Assembly (NCBI GenBank): GCA_024509875.1
Contig: JAMPIV010004921.1
Coordinates: forward strand, 34,761 to 98,760
Direction: 5' to 3'
DNA: 64,000 bases
Origin: Oreohelix idahoensis
Taxonomy: Eukaryota > Mollusca > Gastropoda > Stylommatophora > Oreohelicidae
In this document: positions 9,915 to 22,135 of the stretch, one piece after another
Position numbering within the stretch: the stretch's first letter is position 1
How the letters are laid out: each line of letters begins with the position of its first letter
Made by a program: the position numbers and the translations under genes
Notes under the pieces: model-generated
Databases searched by the model: none
The model's input: the letters and a program-made list of their open reading frames with translations, nothing else
What the model was told of the DNA's origin: nothing

Positions 9915-10854
9915 AACTTACAGAACCTTTTGGGACTAGAACGGGAGTGCGACAGAGATGCCTCTTGTCTCCATTTCTTTTCTTACTAGCAATAGACTGG
10001 GTTATGAAAACATCGACATCACACAACAGAAATAGAATTCAATGAAATCTGACTAAACAGCTTGATGATCTGGATATTGCAGATGACTTGGCTCTTCTGT
10101 CCATAACCATAATCAGATGTAAGACAAAATAAAAATACTTGATCAGAGGTCACAACAAGTAGGTCTGAAAATACACAGGGAAAAGACAAAGATTATGAGT
10201 ATAAATGCAAGAAATGATAACAAGAAGTTCGAATTTGAAGAAACACCACTAAAAGATGTAGAATCGTACACATATCTTGGCAGTAATATAGACAAAGTTG
10301 GAGGGACAGACAGTGATATCAAAATAAGAATACAAAAAGCAAGAGGAGCTTTCGTTGCATTGGGAAATATATGGAGAACAAGAGAAATCAAGTCCAACAC
10401 GAAAAAAAGGATGTTCAACTCAAATGTCAAGTCAGTCCTATTGTATGGCTCTGGCACATTGAGAACAAGAAAAAAAAAAACCAAAAAGCTACAGACTTTC
10501 ATAAACGGGTGCTTGCGAAGAATAGAAGGATTGAAATGGTGTGACAAAGTCACAAATGTGGAATTAATGACAAGAGCCTGACAAGTGACAGTGGAACAAG
10601 AGTTGAAGACGCTGGCGATGGATAGAACAAACATTGAGGAAACCTGTTGATAGCATTACAAGGCAGTCCTTGTTCTGGAATCCACAGGGAAAGAGAGGCA
10701 GAGGTAGACCAAAAAACACATCGAGAAGAGAGCTGGATACAGAGGTGAAAATGATGAAGGAAAACATGGAAAGAACTTGAGCGGATGGCACAGGACAGGA
10801 AGACTTGGCATGTGTTTGTTGAAGGCCTATGCTCCTTGGGGAGCTAAAAGGTAC

Positions 10855-10898
<44 letters not shown>

Positions 10899-10899
10899 G
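9915..10899 (+). pseudogene. RTE-like LINE, RT palm to 3' end with (TTGA)n tail
   Basis: The reading begins GTRTGVRQRCLLSPFLF, then DDLDIADDLALL, where the expected FADD is altered to IADD. It then gives VGLKIHREKTKIM, PLKDVESYTYLGS and KARGAFVALGNIW. The C-terminal segment resembling WRWIGHTLRK is frameshifted. The longest frame is 10195-10581 (128 aa). The element ends in about ten TTGA units (10857-10898), the simple-repeat tail usual for RTE-type LINEs. The endonuclease is absent, so this is a 5'-truncated dead copy. Confidence 0.8.
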
Positions 10900-10975
10900 G
10901 TTCCATCAAGGGGACCAGCTGTAATAATGGCTCATTGCTCCAAAAGGAGCGAAAAGTAAAATGATGATGATGAGT
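10900..10975 (+). repeat. 3' part of a dispersed SINE-like repeat with (GAT)n tail
   Basis: GGGACCAGCTGTAATAATGG, CTCATTGCTCC and AAAAGGAGC match the reverse complement of the repeat copy at 19700-19870. The sequence ends in ATGATGATGATGAG. Family unnamed; see the related copies at 16.7, 19.8, 25.0 and 62.2 kb. Confidence 0.45.
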
Positions 10976-11860
10976 ATGAATGCGCCTGTGTGTCCATCCT
11001 GGCTACTAAGGAAGCCAGTCACTGACTACAACATGACAGAAATATGTAATTAAAAAGGAACAAAATCTGGCACAGAAACAACCTAAACATAGCTATGATA
11101 TATAAACGACAAATAACTTTTAAGATACTGACGGTTTCAAATGAAAGGATTAAAATTAGTAATCCGGATGTATACTACACAGATGGTGGCAATATTTACA
11201 GGGACTATAAAATGTCTTTAAGATCCTTCCTAAAAGCGGCCGATTTTATGAGACTCACTTTCAGCAACTTGCGCTTCGAAGAACACAGCATAATATAATC
11301 GAATATATAAAGAGGATGATCTTTTGAGTGAGAGGAGAGGGTTAAAAATTTATAAATTAAAACATCCCGCCAAATCCCTGATGGCTTATAATTAGGATAT
11401 ACGATGTCCGTAACTGTAAACAATATGTTTTATCGCTACCCACCCAACCACTCATATCATACTGTACACCGGCCAATCAAAAATTATAATTGCATACAAC
11501 TTTGAAGAAAAAAAACTGTCTTCAATACTCATAGTTAATGTATGTCTTTTTTTTTTTTTTTTGTTAATTAAAGCACTTAAAATATTGTATGTTCTTGCGG
11601 GTGCTTGCTTGACTTCGCGCACAGGACATGAGAATTTCTATACAATATTACACATTTTATTCACAAATTTACATGATTATTTTTTCCTCTTGTGAGATTT
11701 CATCATTTATTTGCTTTATTACATGTTTTCATAATCTGTTTCTCAACAGATAAATGTTTTAATATCAGTTATTATATATTTATATTCTTAGATACTCTTT
11801 TCTTAACTGTCATGTTTTAAGTTTTCGTCTTGTTATATTATATTTAACTATATTATGTAT
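10976..11860. other. No feature recognised
   Basis: AT-rich DNA with a poly-T run near 11550. The short frame at 11095-11298 has no motif I recognise. Confidence 0.5.
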
Positions 11861-13070
11861 TTGCATACTGTTGTAAATTTCTTCAGTTTTAATTTTGTTT
11901 TAGCCAACAGAAGATGGTGGTCTGATACAACATCTGCTCCTCTACATACTTTCACATCATGCAATGATGACCTAAACTTTTTACTTATGCATATGTGATC
12001 AATTTGATTCTCAGTTCTGTGGTCAGGTGATATCCATGTTGCTTTATGTATGACCAAAAAACACATGGAGAAGAGAACTGGAAACAGAGGTGAAAATGAT
12101 GAGGAAAACATGGAAATAACTTGAGCGGATGGCACGGGACAGGAAGACTTGGCATGTGTTTGTTGAAGACCTGTGCTCCTCGGGGAGCTAAAGGGTATTG
12201 ATATAGCTAGTTTTTTTTAAGCACAGAAGTTAGCTAATAGTTCCCCATTCTCGTTCATCATACCTAATCTATGCTTTCCCATGATTTCTTCAAAGCCAGT
12301 GTTGTCTGTTCCTATTTTCGCGTTTCGGTCCCCCATCAAAATTGTGATGTCCTTTCTTTTCTTTTTTGTCCAAAAGATTTTGTAGTCTGGTGTAAAAGTC
12401 TTCTTTCTCAGATTCTTCTTTATCATTTGTTGGTACATAACACTGGATGATGTTTATATTAACTTTCTTTTTGGCTGATTTAAACCTTGCTGTTATAATT
12501 CGGGGTCCCATTGCTTCCCATTCTATAAGTGCCTTCTGTGCTTCCCTAGACAGCATTATAGCCACCCCTTCACTGTGGTGGGCTGTGTCCTCCTCCTGTC
12601 CCGAGGACAACACCATTTTTCCTGTGATCAATCTCCTTCTCTCAATGCCCTTCCACCGTGTCTCACAGAGACCCAGGATATCAATCCTGTAATTTGTCAT
12701 TTCTGCTGCTACCAGTGCAGTATTCCCTTGTTCACACAGAGTGCGAACATTCCAGGTGCCAATCCCGGAAATTTTCCTAGATGAAAAAATGTTAGTCGGC
12801 AACCCAGACTCCTTTCGGCTTTCTCTGGGTTGCTTCATGCGCCTCCTTTCCAGAAGACCTTCTTCTGTCTTGGGCGGCTGAGTTGATTTATAATCTGTAT
12901 TTGAATTGTCCATGTTTGTTGAAGTTTTTTGGTAAAAGTTTTTTACGGGATGGGGTGACCAGCCCCATGCCCAACCCTCCTTAGTCGCTTTTTAAGACAT
13001 GCATGGTAGGGTACAGCGTTACTCTTCTTTGCTCCCCATTCGGGCCCTGGTAACACACGGAAAGGAGAAT
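11860..13070 (-). pseudogene. RTE-like LINE, 5' UTR and APE-type endonuclease
   Basis: The minus strand from ~13070 has a 5' UTR with CCCTACCATGCATGTC and GGGCATGGGGCTGG, typical of RTE-like LINEs. From 12913 it encodes an AP-endonuclease-like domain: GIGTWNVRTLCEQGN, DILGLCETRWKG, GVAIMLSREAQKALI, INIIQCYVPTND. After a frameshift near 12350 follow DITILMGDRNAKIG and MNENGELLANFC. The end of the domain, IHKATWISPDHRTENQIDHI and ADVVSDHHLLLAKTKL, resumes at ~12052 beyond a short inserted piece. Residues bridging that insertion are lost. No RT follows in this orientation. Confidence 0.85.
12053..12205 (+). mobile_element. RTE-like LINE 3' scrap inserted in opposite orientation
   Basis: About 150 bp nearly identical to the 3' end of the LINE at 10700-10855: ACCAAAAAACACATGGAGAA, GAGCGGATGGCACGGGACAG, then GGGGAGCTAAAGGGTA. 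It splits the minus-strand endonuclease above. No clean TSD is visible. It could be a severely 5'-truncated insertion or the product of an inversion within one element. Confidence 0.65.
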
Positions 13071-16000
13071 TGCATGCTTATAAATAGTGGAATCCTTGTT
13101 GCATATACTTTCATTTTTCATAAAGAAGTGTTCTATAGTTTTATCTTATAGACTCTCTGGTGCTACTTGTGACGAAACGGGGCGACCTCTATCGATCTTT
13201 GGTTCTCTCCGGCAGTATCGGTACATTTGTGGTACTGATTTTTATTAGGTGCTGTCAATTATCGCACTTTTCTTTCTTTCTTTCTTTCTTTATTTGTCTG
13301 CTAAGTAGCAGATATGTGATTTTATCAAATCACCCGGTAGGTGATAGCTATCACAGTTGTGACACTCCTGGCAAATATGTCACCGGTTTGTTACCTGGTC
13401 ATCCCAGCCTACGAAGAGCTGAGATAAGATAGTCGCCGGCGCGTTTAGATTGAACCGCTGATAAGACGACATTACCGTCTGTGTGACACGGGTGGGCAGA
13501 CAAATGTGATGTAATTGCTTTCGGTCCTTGGTTAAAAAGTAATCATGGATTTATTACATTTTAGACAAACATGAGTCTACAAATGTGTTTGTAAGAGTGT
13601 ATACAAGGCATCAGATGTCCATATGTGATAATACGTGACCTTTGCAGGCACGCACCTTATTTCACGTGGGACTATTTTGAAATATCACAGCCTATCCTTG
13701 TCGTAGATTTTTGATAGGGGAAATAAGACATAGATTGGTCCCTTCTGAATAGACTAGAACAGGGGTTGACTCAGTGAGAGATAATATAAGAGATAGATTT
13801 ACACGAGTGAAATGGTGGAAAATAAGTAGAATCTGTCCCTGAACTCGAGAAGCTTTCTCTCGTTCAGCCTATCTCTACAACAGAACTTGGTTAGTCAGAC
13901 AGTCTACTAGAATATATTTTAATATATATATCGATGGAATAGGGATCTTTTGGAACGAGCTGACCAAACACACGTAAATAAAGTTTATGTAAATTTTATT
14001 TATCATAAAGAAACTTCACAACAACAATATTATGACTATCAAATCAAATGCAAGTAAACATAAAGTTAATGAATTAATCAAGAAATAGACTCATAGGTGT
14101 AAACCTCCCTCCCTCTGTTGAGACAAAATTCCCGTTAGAAGAAAAGTTATTAACCCCCAAAGAGTCAAGGATTTATACGCTATGGTCTAGAAATTCCCGC
14201 TACAGTAAAGAACAGAGTTTATACGTCACAATCTTTTCTGAAAGGAAACAGTATTAGCAAAAAAAGAACTTTGTATTTAAAAAAATACGATCAAAGAACC
14301 ACTCATTCCTGCTTTCTTTCTATCCATACAACAGTGGCCACTGACATTCGTTCTTACCTACAAACTTGATTTTCACCTTCTGGCGCAAACTTTAGGACAC
14401 ACACACACCCACAGCAACTCCAGTGTTCTTTTGGCAAAGAGAACCCCAGCTCTACAGAGACCGGTTAATTCCAATTCCTCCGGGGAGCGTTCTCTTTACG
14501 ACTATATTTTTTTGGATTACTGTTTATGTCACTTCAAATCAGTTCAGGTAATAGATGTCACAGTGCTCACAGTGTCAGAATCTTGAGGTTTCCAGTACTT
14601 AGGAAATGTCAGGTCGGTAACTTCTCTCAGTATAAAATTCTTGGTCACACCACAAATGATCAAACGTCGGAAATGTTAAGGTTTGTTAGGTCGCCACAAC
14701 GGGACTGAATGTAAATGAGATTGGAACAATAAATCTGGATCTATATGCCAGTTACCAAGTCACTCTAAATGTTCTTTGGGTTGGTATTCGGTCTCTCTCT
14801 GGGTGTAAACACAACCTCAGACCAGATTTACCTTGAAGACCCAGAACTAAGTTAAAAATGTTCTTTAGTATGATTATTCCCAGATTTACATGGAAGCCGC
14901 TGGTAAGGTTTAGGGTTTGACCCAAATACTGTATAAAGAGAAAAACATACAAAATACTTAACCAATATATAGTATACACAATCCTATCCTACCTCGCGTA
15001 AAATATAATATATTTATCCACTTCGGTTATTTAACTTTAAATTATAAACTACAAGCTTAGAGCTTGTCTTATTGTTTAAAAACTCGTGAAAAAAATTCTA
15101 ATCATTTAAAAAAACCAGTCATCATGAATTATAAATAAATACATATTTCGTCAATACTCATGATGAATCAGTGCCTGTACTTAGTGGGTTAAAATATTCT
15201 CTGACTGTTACTAGCAGTAATTAAATTTATATTATAGCTGGAAGAGTTTAGCTAGAAATTATTATTTGTTCTGCTTTCCACTGTAACACAGTAAACCTAG
15301 AGAAATACCATTTACGGACCTATTTAGTAAATCACTCTGCACAAAATCTTAGAGAAATATAATTGACGATTTAACTAGTTAAATCACTCCAACTACTAGT
15401 ATAATAATTACCTTCACACAAACTACTGAGACTATCTCCACCGAAAACTAAGACACTACTTTTACAAGTGAATCTAGAATCTTAGCTAGATGTCTTCTGA
15501 ATCAATGGAGTACTGGATAACTAGAGTTAGAATGCTCTAGTATATATATATATCTCTGAAATCAAAGAGACTATTACACTATTGACCGAAACGAGACTCT
15601 TTGCCAGATGTTAGCACCTACGTTTAAATCTACGTTCAATCTGCAATCAAAGATCTTTCTCACACTAAAGCCGAAAAACCAGAACTCATGCTCTCTCTTA
15701 GATCGGCATAACGTAATTTGCTAATCAGTACAAATTTTACACATCTCTGCTTGTCTGGCCATTTCTAGCGAGCAGTGTTCTTAGATCTTGCGATTCGCCG
15801 TGTTTAATTGCTTTTCAAACGAACTGTTTTACAAGGGGAGTAATAGAAATTGTCTCCCTTTTGTTCCAAAATTATCTGCTCCTGATCGCTGTCCATCGAA
15901 AAATACTTTTAAACTTAACGCCACCTTCCTCTGTTGCGACATATTACAACGATTCTCGATCGCTGGCGTTCAAAATTAAATGTAACTGGCTCACGTTAGC

Positions 16001-16635
16001 TAATAGGTCTACTCGTAAACATATATCAAAGGGAATATCGAACTTCAATAAACTGTGCTAAATTTAGAACATGGGACAGATTCTGGGTGTAGGAGGGTTT
16101 AAGTTAACAAAAAGTATGTAGGTGAAAGTCGGGTAAAAGAAAAGTGTAGATAATAGAAAGATATATGAAAGTTATTTACATAATATGTCACAATCCTGCA
16201 TGATTTGAAAAGATTGGATCTTTCTGATTAGATTCATAACATCACTGGAGGGAATATAGGCTGACAATTTCACAGTTTTATTTCTCTGTGATTTGCACCC
16301 TCGCCAAGACATCAGACCTTCGCCAGAGGAAGAACTAGATTCATAATTCCTAATTGTTATCCGGACCTTTTATTGGAGAACCAGATAAGACTTATAAAGC
16401 ACAGGAAATATCTTTCAAATTTTAATAAGGAAGAACCGGGACTAAGAAATTGAAGAACCACGGAGTCAGAAGAGGCAATCTATGTTAAAATTAAAAGAAA
16501 TCCCATACACGTGTTGTAAGAGTACGATTCGTCTCTTGTATTCATCTGTGCGAGAAGTCTGTAGCCAGGATTGGCGTAAGTTGGATTTAAATTTCATATT
16601 TTATTACTAGCCTGTGAACTAACATATATATGTAT
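13071..16635. other. Large AT-rich stretch without recognised genes
   Basis: No coding motif was found in 3.5 kb. A TTTC repeat lies at 13267-13291. TGTGACGAAACGGGGCGACC at 13168 looks like an LTR start, but I could not find its partner or a convincing end. Possibly decayed LTR or host intergenic DNA. Confidence 0.4.
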
Positions 16636-16639
16636 GTAT

Positions 16640-16862
16640 TACCATGTGAATTTTATTGTGTGAAACTGGCTATTGGATGTCAAAGTCATTTGAGGCTGGC
16701 AACCTCAGCGTATTGAATGATGATTCATGAACCACCACTGTACGAGCTGGTGATTGCTTTATTGATAGTTTCGTCAAGAGAACTAAAAGCATAAAGTAGA
16801 TCCATGTTCCCTATGGAGCAGGGAGGGAAAGATGAAAAGAAATGATGTACATTCTAAGCATA
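16640..16862 (+). repeat. Dispersed repeat copy (GAGGCTGGCAACCTC family)
   Basis: Contains TTGAGGCTGGCAACCTCA at 16690, then ATGAACCACCACTGTA ~35 bp later and AATGATGTACAT at the end. The copy at 62190-62370 shares the same order. The core is an inverted repeat TGAGG-CTGGCAA-CCTCA. Unnamed family, possibly a SINE or other short transposon. Confidence 0.5.
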
Positions 16863-16864
16863 AA

Positions 16865-17160
16865 ACTTACATTTTTCAAAGCAGTGTAAATGTCCCTATA
16901 AACATATTCACTTTAAAATTAAAGTAAGGTTTCACGCTTTAAACCAGTGTAAATGTCCATGGGAAAATATTCATTTTAATTAATAGTAGTTTCAAACTTT
17001 TCCATGAGTGTAAATGTAAATGAAACCCGGATGAATTTATATTGTGAACACTTTTCAAACAGTGGAGATGTAAATGTAAAACATATTATATCTGTACATT
17101 TAGCCTTTTCATTTAAATGTAATGTAAAGCTAAAGCTATTCAGTTTAAATGTAAAGGAAG
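16865..17160. repeat. Degenerate ~60-bp tandem repeat
   Basis: CAGTGTAAATGT recurs at roughly 60-bp spacing (near 16884, 16944, 17005, 17064), each followed by an AT-rich arm and a TTTCA-like end. Four or five diverged units. Confidence 0.5.
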
Positions 17161-17199
17161 TTTTATCCCGAGGGATTAAATTTAATTCTCATCGAGGGT

Positions 17200-18600
17200 A
17201 AACTCTGAGTTAAGTGGCAGGGTGAAATAGAAGAGGGGAGAACGCCATACTCATAAGAGCGTTCTTTTCTATTCTTCTATCACAGATAATGGTGGTACCA
17301 GCAGAACGTACTATTTCTGGAACATGGCGGGATCAGTGGCCCATGCTTTAAGACAAAGAACACTGTGTAGACTTTCCTTGAAGTTTCTGAGAGACGAGCT
17401 ACACCCGACAACCTTGACCAGAGACGAGTGATTAGTGGGAAAAGACAGAACCGTCATTGGCAGCTAAGTTAAAATATATGCTGCCATCTGAACTTTCTTA
17501 CACTTTTTGCAATCCCCAAATATGAGGATGATAGTTTTTCTTTATCCATAACTATTCAATTTATTTTCAAACTGTTTAAACTAAAGTGATTATTAAATTT
17601 TGTTATTTGTAATGTTACAAAATTAACTTCGACTTGATCATTTTAAAGTTACTGCGTGTTTATCTCAGTTAATTACTACATACATTCTAAACAGAGCTAT
17701 ACTTGAATAAGAGAATTCCACTGAGTAAATCAGGGGTGGGGGCTTAACGAGCTGATAAATAAGTGCTTAAATTCTTCACAAAAGTGGTCGGCAGGTTACA
17801 GAATTAACGTGCTTAGCGACAGCCAGCATTGTTTTCGCTTACCTGAATTTCTTGTGAAGACTCCCATGTGAAAGAAGCTTTACTACTCTTCTATCTACAT
17901 TTCTGCCAAGAGTAATCTTGTGTACCACTACTGCAAAGCAGGGGAACGAACGAACGAACGAACTTTATTTTCAAAGGGTTTAGAATTGGGCACGCAGGCC
18001 CGTCTAACATTCTGCCCTTCCTTTCTCTCATCTTCCAATACCGTCACACTACTTTCAAGAAACATTTATGCACAGATGTGGTCTGAGCAGTTTTCACATT
18101 GCTAAGTATTTATAATTATCTACTTGATGTTGATTGGTTTTTTTTTTTTTTTTTGAGATTTCCTTTCCAAATTTGATTCCATGTTAATGTCTATTCTTAC
18201 ACTACTGTTCTTTTAATTATGATTTTTATTTCTGTTCCGGCCAGACTTAAATCTATTTCCTTTGCAGTGTCTCTTCGTTTGGCGACTTATCTGCCTTTTT
18301 CTTGTCTATGCCAACATGCAAAGCCATTCACGTTACTAGAGCTGATATTATATAGTAAATAAATGTATATTTGCCAACAACAGCACCTCTGTTATATCAT
18401 GTCTACTGCATTCTACTATGATCATTAGAGCTTGAATTACTGATAGAAAGTATAAAAATTGTCAGTTTCTGGGATGGACTAACAGAGACAATTTATAGTG
18501 CCGTTAGTATTGTCATCTGCTCGGAAGAGAATACAGATATTTTATGTAATGCTGTATCTTTTGCATTTTTCCATGTTGCAATATACATTTCTATTCCCAA
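17200..18600. other. No feature recognised
   Basis: Contains AACG repeats at 17944-17962 and a poly-T run near 18140. No coding sequence with known motifs. Confidence 0.45.
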
Positions 18601-18609
18601 TGTTCCATC

Positions 18610-19250
18610 TTTTCCTTTAGAACCTTGCGTGTCAAACTCAGCCATCCTAGACAGAAAGTGCAAGAGGAGCTTTCGTTGTATTTGGAAATATATGGAGATA
18701 AAGAGAAATCAAATCCAACACGCCGCAACCACCGTCCATTTCAGGACGAACGAAGAAGAAGAAGAAATCCAACACAAAAATAAGAATCTTCAACTCAAAT
18801 GTCAAGTGATACCTATTGTATAACTCTGAAACATGCAGAACAAAAAATACGACAAACAAGAAGTTATTCACTTTTGGTAATGCGTGATTGCGTAGAATAT
18901 AAGGATTGAAATGGTATGACAAGGTCACCAATATGGAATTGATGACAAGTTCCACACAAGTGCCAGTGGAACAAGAGATGAGAAGAAGACGCTGGCGATG
19001 GATAGGACACACATTGAGGAAACCTGTTGATAGCATTACAAGGCAGTCCTTGTTCTGGAATCCACAGGGTAAGAGACGTAGAAGGACGACCGGGAAAAAA
19101 CACAAGCAGACGAGAACTGAAGATAGAAATGAAAATGAGGAGGAAATCACGGAAAGATCTTGAGTTGATGACACCCAACAGGAGGACTTGGCTAACGTTT
19201 ATTAGAGACATAGGTTTCTTGGGAAGCTGAAAGGCAATGAAGTAGTGGCG
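18610..19250 (+). pseudogene. RTE-like LINE C-terminal fragment
   Basis: Parallels 10330-10860: KCKRSFRCIWKYMEIKRNQI and, after several frame changes, MKWYDKVTNMELMTSSTQVP, RRRWRWIGHTLRKPVDSITR, QSLFWNPQGKRRR. The WIGHTLRK block is typical of the tail of RTE and related RTs. About 45 bp (GCCGCAACCACC onward, near 18722) are extra relative to the copy at 10 kb. Truncated and dead. Confidence 0.75.
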
Positions 19251-19700
19251 TCCATGTAAACGGTAAAGCTGTCCTTTGATATTTGTTTTATATGTTTTCT
19301 GTCTCTATTTTGTTAGTTTCTATGTCAGTTTAAAAAAAATATATTATCCCTGACAACGACCTTGTGGTCTCTACGTGCTGCGAGTGTGCCCTTGTAAAAC
19401 TGTCTAATAAACCTGTTATGTCACACACTCTAGTATTGTTTGCTTGTTGTTCCTCGACGTCTGAAGTCATGGGTTAGAGTGAAATATTCTGTGTTTGGAT
19501 TTTTTTAAGCGTCCACGTTTGACTTTGACGTTGGGTTGTTGTAATAAAAGAATTAATCATTGCATGTTTTGATGTCGGTGAGATAGTGTCAGGTGACTGA
19601 CGAATGACGTCAACACACCTTAGATACTGTGTAGAATTCTCTGTTAATTTGTACATCTTGTGTGTGACCGTATTTCCCAGGTTATTTGAATTCACTTACT
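19251..19700. other. Spacer with a Penelope-like hairpin motif
   Basis: CCCTGACAACGACC-TTGT-GGTC at 19348-19370 resembles the Penelope 3' UTR hairpin at 3108, with a compensated stem (GACC/GGTC for GGCC/GGCC). The downstream core is not conserved. No gene seen. Confidence 0.3.
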
Positions 19701-19870
19701 TAATAATTTCCCTTGTAGCTCCTGGTGGAGCATTGAGCCACCACAATTACAGCCGGTCCCTTCTAGGAAGCGTGTACCAAAGCACGTGTCCTTACAGTGG
19801 TGGTGGTTTCTGTAGGATGGTATATTACATAATAAGGTTGCCAGGTCCATGCATGACCTCATTTTAGTCC
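19700..19870 (-). repeat. Dispersed repeat copy (GAGGCTGGCAACCTC family), longest 3' part
   Basis: The minus strand reads GGACCTGGCAACCTTA, then AACCACCACCACTGTAAGGA, GGGACCGGCTGTAAT, GCTCCACCAGGAGC. This links the 5' core seen at 16.7, 25.0 and 62.2 kb with the 3' part seen at 10.9 kb. Confidence 0.45.
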
Positions 19871-20417
19871 TGTCGTACCACGTGACTGAAGCAGAAGATG
19901 TCCTGTTCTTTCTGTGACTTCTCAACAACCGTCGAGACCCACTTGGTGACCTAGATGAGTTTAATGTTGTCGATGTTCCTACAGATTTCTCAGTGTGTTT
20001 CTTCAACCATCACTTCATTTGTCGCTGTTTATTTACTTATTATTTTGTTCTTCATACAACGTTTTTGTGGAGTATTTACATGTTTTCTATGCATGTGTTT
20101 CTTTTTTTCTGTGAAATTCTTCTCACACAACGATTACTTAGTTCATACTTAGCATTCCTTTGTGAATGCGTAACGTCTACAACGCCACAAGCATTCAGTG
20201 AGTTAACGAACGAACCAAAAAATACAGAAAAAACTTTATTTACGGCTGTACGAAGAAATATGCATTTTAGTCATTTTTACACTTCTGTTTCAGATAACAG
20301 AACATACACGTGTTCAAGAAACGAGTAAACAATATAATGCACATAAGGTGGCTCTATATTTGTGGCGTATAAGGATTTTTTTTTTCGAAGTCGGATGCTC
20401 AGCTACAAGGGTGCCTA
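19871..20417. other. No feature recognised
   Basis: AT-rich, with hydrophobic short frames (19993-20328) that look like chance T-rich readings. Confidence 0.45.
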
Positions 20418-21733
20418 TATACGAGGAGGAGTCAAGAAATAACATTAATATGGCAATAAAAAGTCAAAATCACGTGGTAGACGGTTGTACTACAGATATG
20501 TTATGTTCTCTCGCTTGAGGTACCAGTGCGCGCAGGCCCGTCGTCCTGATGGGAAGTATGACGCCAGCAAACCTTAGCCAAGATGGCTGCCCCCTTGGAA
20601 GCATGCACGAAAGAAGAGCAGCGTGCAGTTATCCGTTTTTTTGTAGTGAGGGTGAGAAACCAGCAGACATTCATCGGAAGATGAAAAAGACAGTATAAGG
20701 ACGCTTGTGTGTCGCTTCAGCAGGTTTATGTGTGGCACAGGAAGTTTAAAAGTCGGGTGTCAACTGTGACAGATGCAGCTCGCTCCGGCCTGCTTCACAC
20801 TGCGACTATGCCTGACGCTATTGCTGCAGTGGAACGAGTGATACGGGAAAACCGGCGGGTAACAATCGACGAGGTGGCTGGAGAATTGAAGATCAGTCAT
20901 GGCTCGGCGCACTACATCATTTACGACGTGCTGCAGTACGACAAAGTCTCCGCTAGGTGGGTACCAAAACAACTCACCCCGAACTGAAAAAACGTCGTGT
21001 GGATGTTTGTGAAACACTGTTACGACGATATGAAGCTGAAGGAGATGGCTTTCTACACCGTATAGTCACTGGTGACGAATGCTTGGTCCACTACTTCCAC
21101 CCAGAGACTAAGCGAGCCAGCATCGAGTGGCGACATTCATCATCGCCAAAAGCAAAGAAGTTCCGTACAACGCGGTCGGCCGGCAAATTGATGCTCACGC
21201 TCTTCTGGGACTGTAAAGGCCCAATCCTGGAACATTACATGCCCAGGGGACTCCCTATCAACAGCGAATTATACTGTGATCTGCTTCAGAATCACTTGAA
21301 ACCTGCAATCAAGTCAAAACGTTGCGGCTTGCTCGTTCTGGTGTGTTGTTACAGAATGATAACGCACGGCCGTACACAGCTCGTGCGACAGTAATGAAAA
21401 TCACGAATCTGCGTTTGGAGTGTCTTCCACATCCTGCATATTCACCGGACCTCGCACCGAGTGATTATCATGTGTTTGGACCCCTCAAGGAGGCACTCGG
21501 TGGCAAGAAGTTCAGTACGGACGATGAGGGGAAAGAGGCGGTGCATACGTGGCAACGCAGTCAGTCAGAAGAGTTATTTTTCTCGCGGAATCCAGGCATT
21601 AGTGAAGCGCTGTCACACCTGCATTGACCGTGGTGGAGACTATGTTGAAAAGTGATTAAGTGCTTTCATCCCTATTGTGCATATTCTGTAAATAAAAAAA
21701 TATTAAGGTTACTTTTTGACGCCTCCTCGTATA
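20418..21733 (+). mobile_element. Full-length mariner transposon with TIRs and TA target site
   Basis: The terminal inverted repeats start at 20420 (TACGAGGAGGAGTCAAGAAA) and end at 21731; the complementary end reads TACGAGGAGGCGTCAAAAAG. TA dinucleotides flank both (20418-20419, 21732-21733). The 1312-bp length is normal for mariner. It carries one broken transposase gene. Confidence 0.93.
20583..21627 (+). pseudogene. mariner transposase (DD34D), frameshifted
   Basis: Translation starts MAAPLEACTKEEQRAVIRFF and continues through the helix-turn-helix region (VSLQQVYVWHRKFKSRVS). The next blocks are RRVTIDEVAGELKISHGSAH, VTGDECLVHYFHPETKRASI with the first catalytic Asp, LLQNDNARPYTA with the second, and YSPDLAPSDYHVF with the third. 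The second and third Asp are 34 residues apart, the mariner DD34D signature. At least four frame breaks (near 20650, 20690, 20985 and 21340) make it non-functional. All three catalytic residues are still encoded. Confidence 0.9.
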
Positions 21734-21809
21734 ACTTAAAATGCGCTCTAAATGATACTTACTACAGTTGGGGATGATGTGCTATTGAAATAACAGCCCT
21801 GAGATGTTT

Positions 21810-22135
21810 TATTTTTTATTTTATTTTTGGCCTGGCGTTCCTTTCGGTGTGCTCTTGTCTCTTCTGCTATTTGTAAAAGTTTCTTTTCGTCTAAACTGAA
21901 GTGGCGCTAAGGAGGATTTCCACTTCGTGCGATCGGCAGCTTCGTCCTCCCAGGTTGCTGGATTTATGTCAAGTGCCTTCATGTCTCTCTTGCACACATC
22001 TTTGAACCGTAGCTGCGGTCGTCTGGCTGTTCTTTTGCCATCTGCAAGTTATCAATTCAAACTATCGTTGGGGATGCGACCATCTTCCATATGGCGAACA
22101 TGGCCAAGTCAGCGTAGTCTGCGCTAAGCAGTGTG
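21810..22135 (-). pseudogene. LINE ORF2 C-terminal fragment
   Basis: The minus strand encodes LRWLGHVRHMEDGRIPNDSL, then after a stop GKRTARRPQLRFKDVCKRDM, KALDINPATWEDEAADRTKW. This is the familiar tail of many invertebrate LINE RT proteins (LGHVxRMxDxRIPK ... RPQLRYKDVCKRDLK). No RT core remains. Confidence 0.85.

Noticed and set aside
13168..15460. Possible solo LTR starting TGTGACGAAACGG with CTACT at both ends
   Set aside because: The 3' boundary (GACA then CTACT at 15456) is only a short match, and the flanking sequence shows no LTR-like signals. A chance match is likely in 3 kb.
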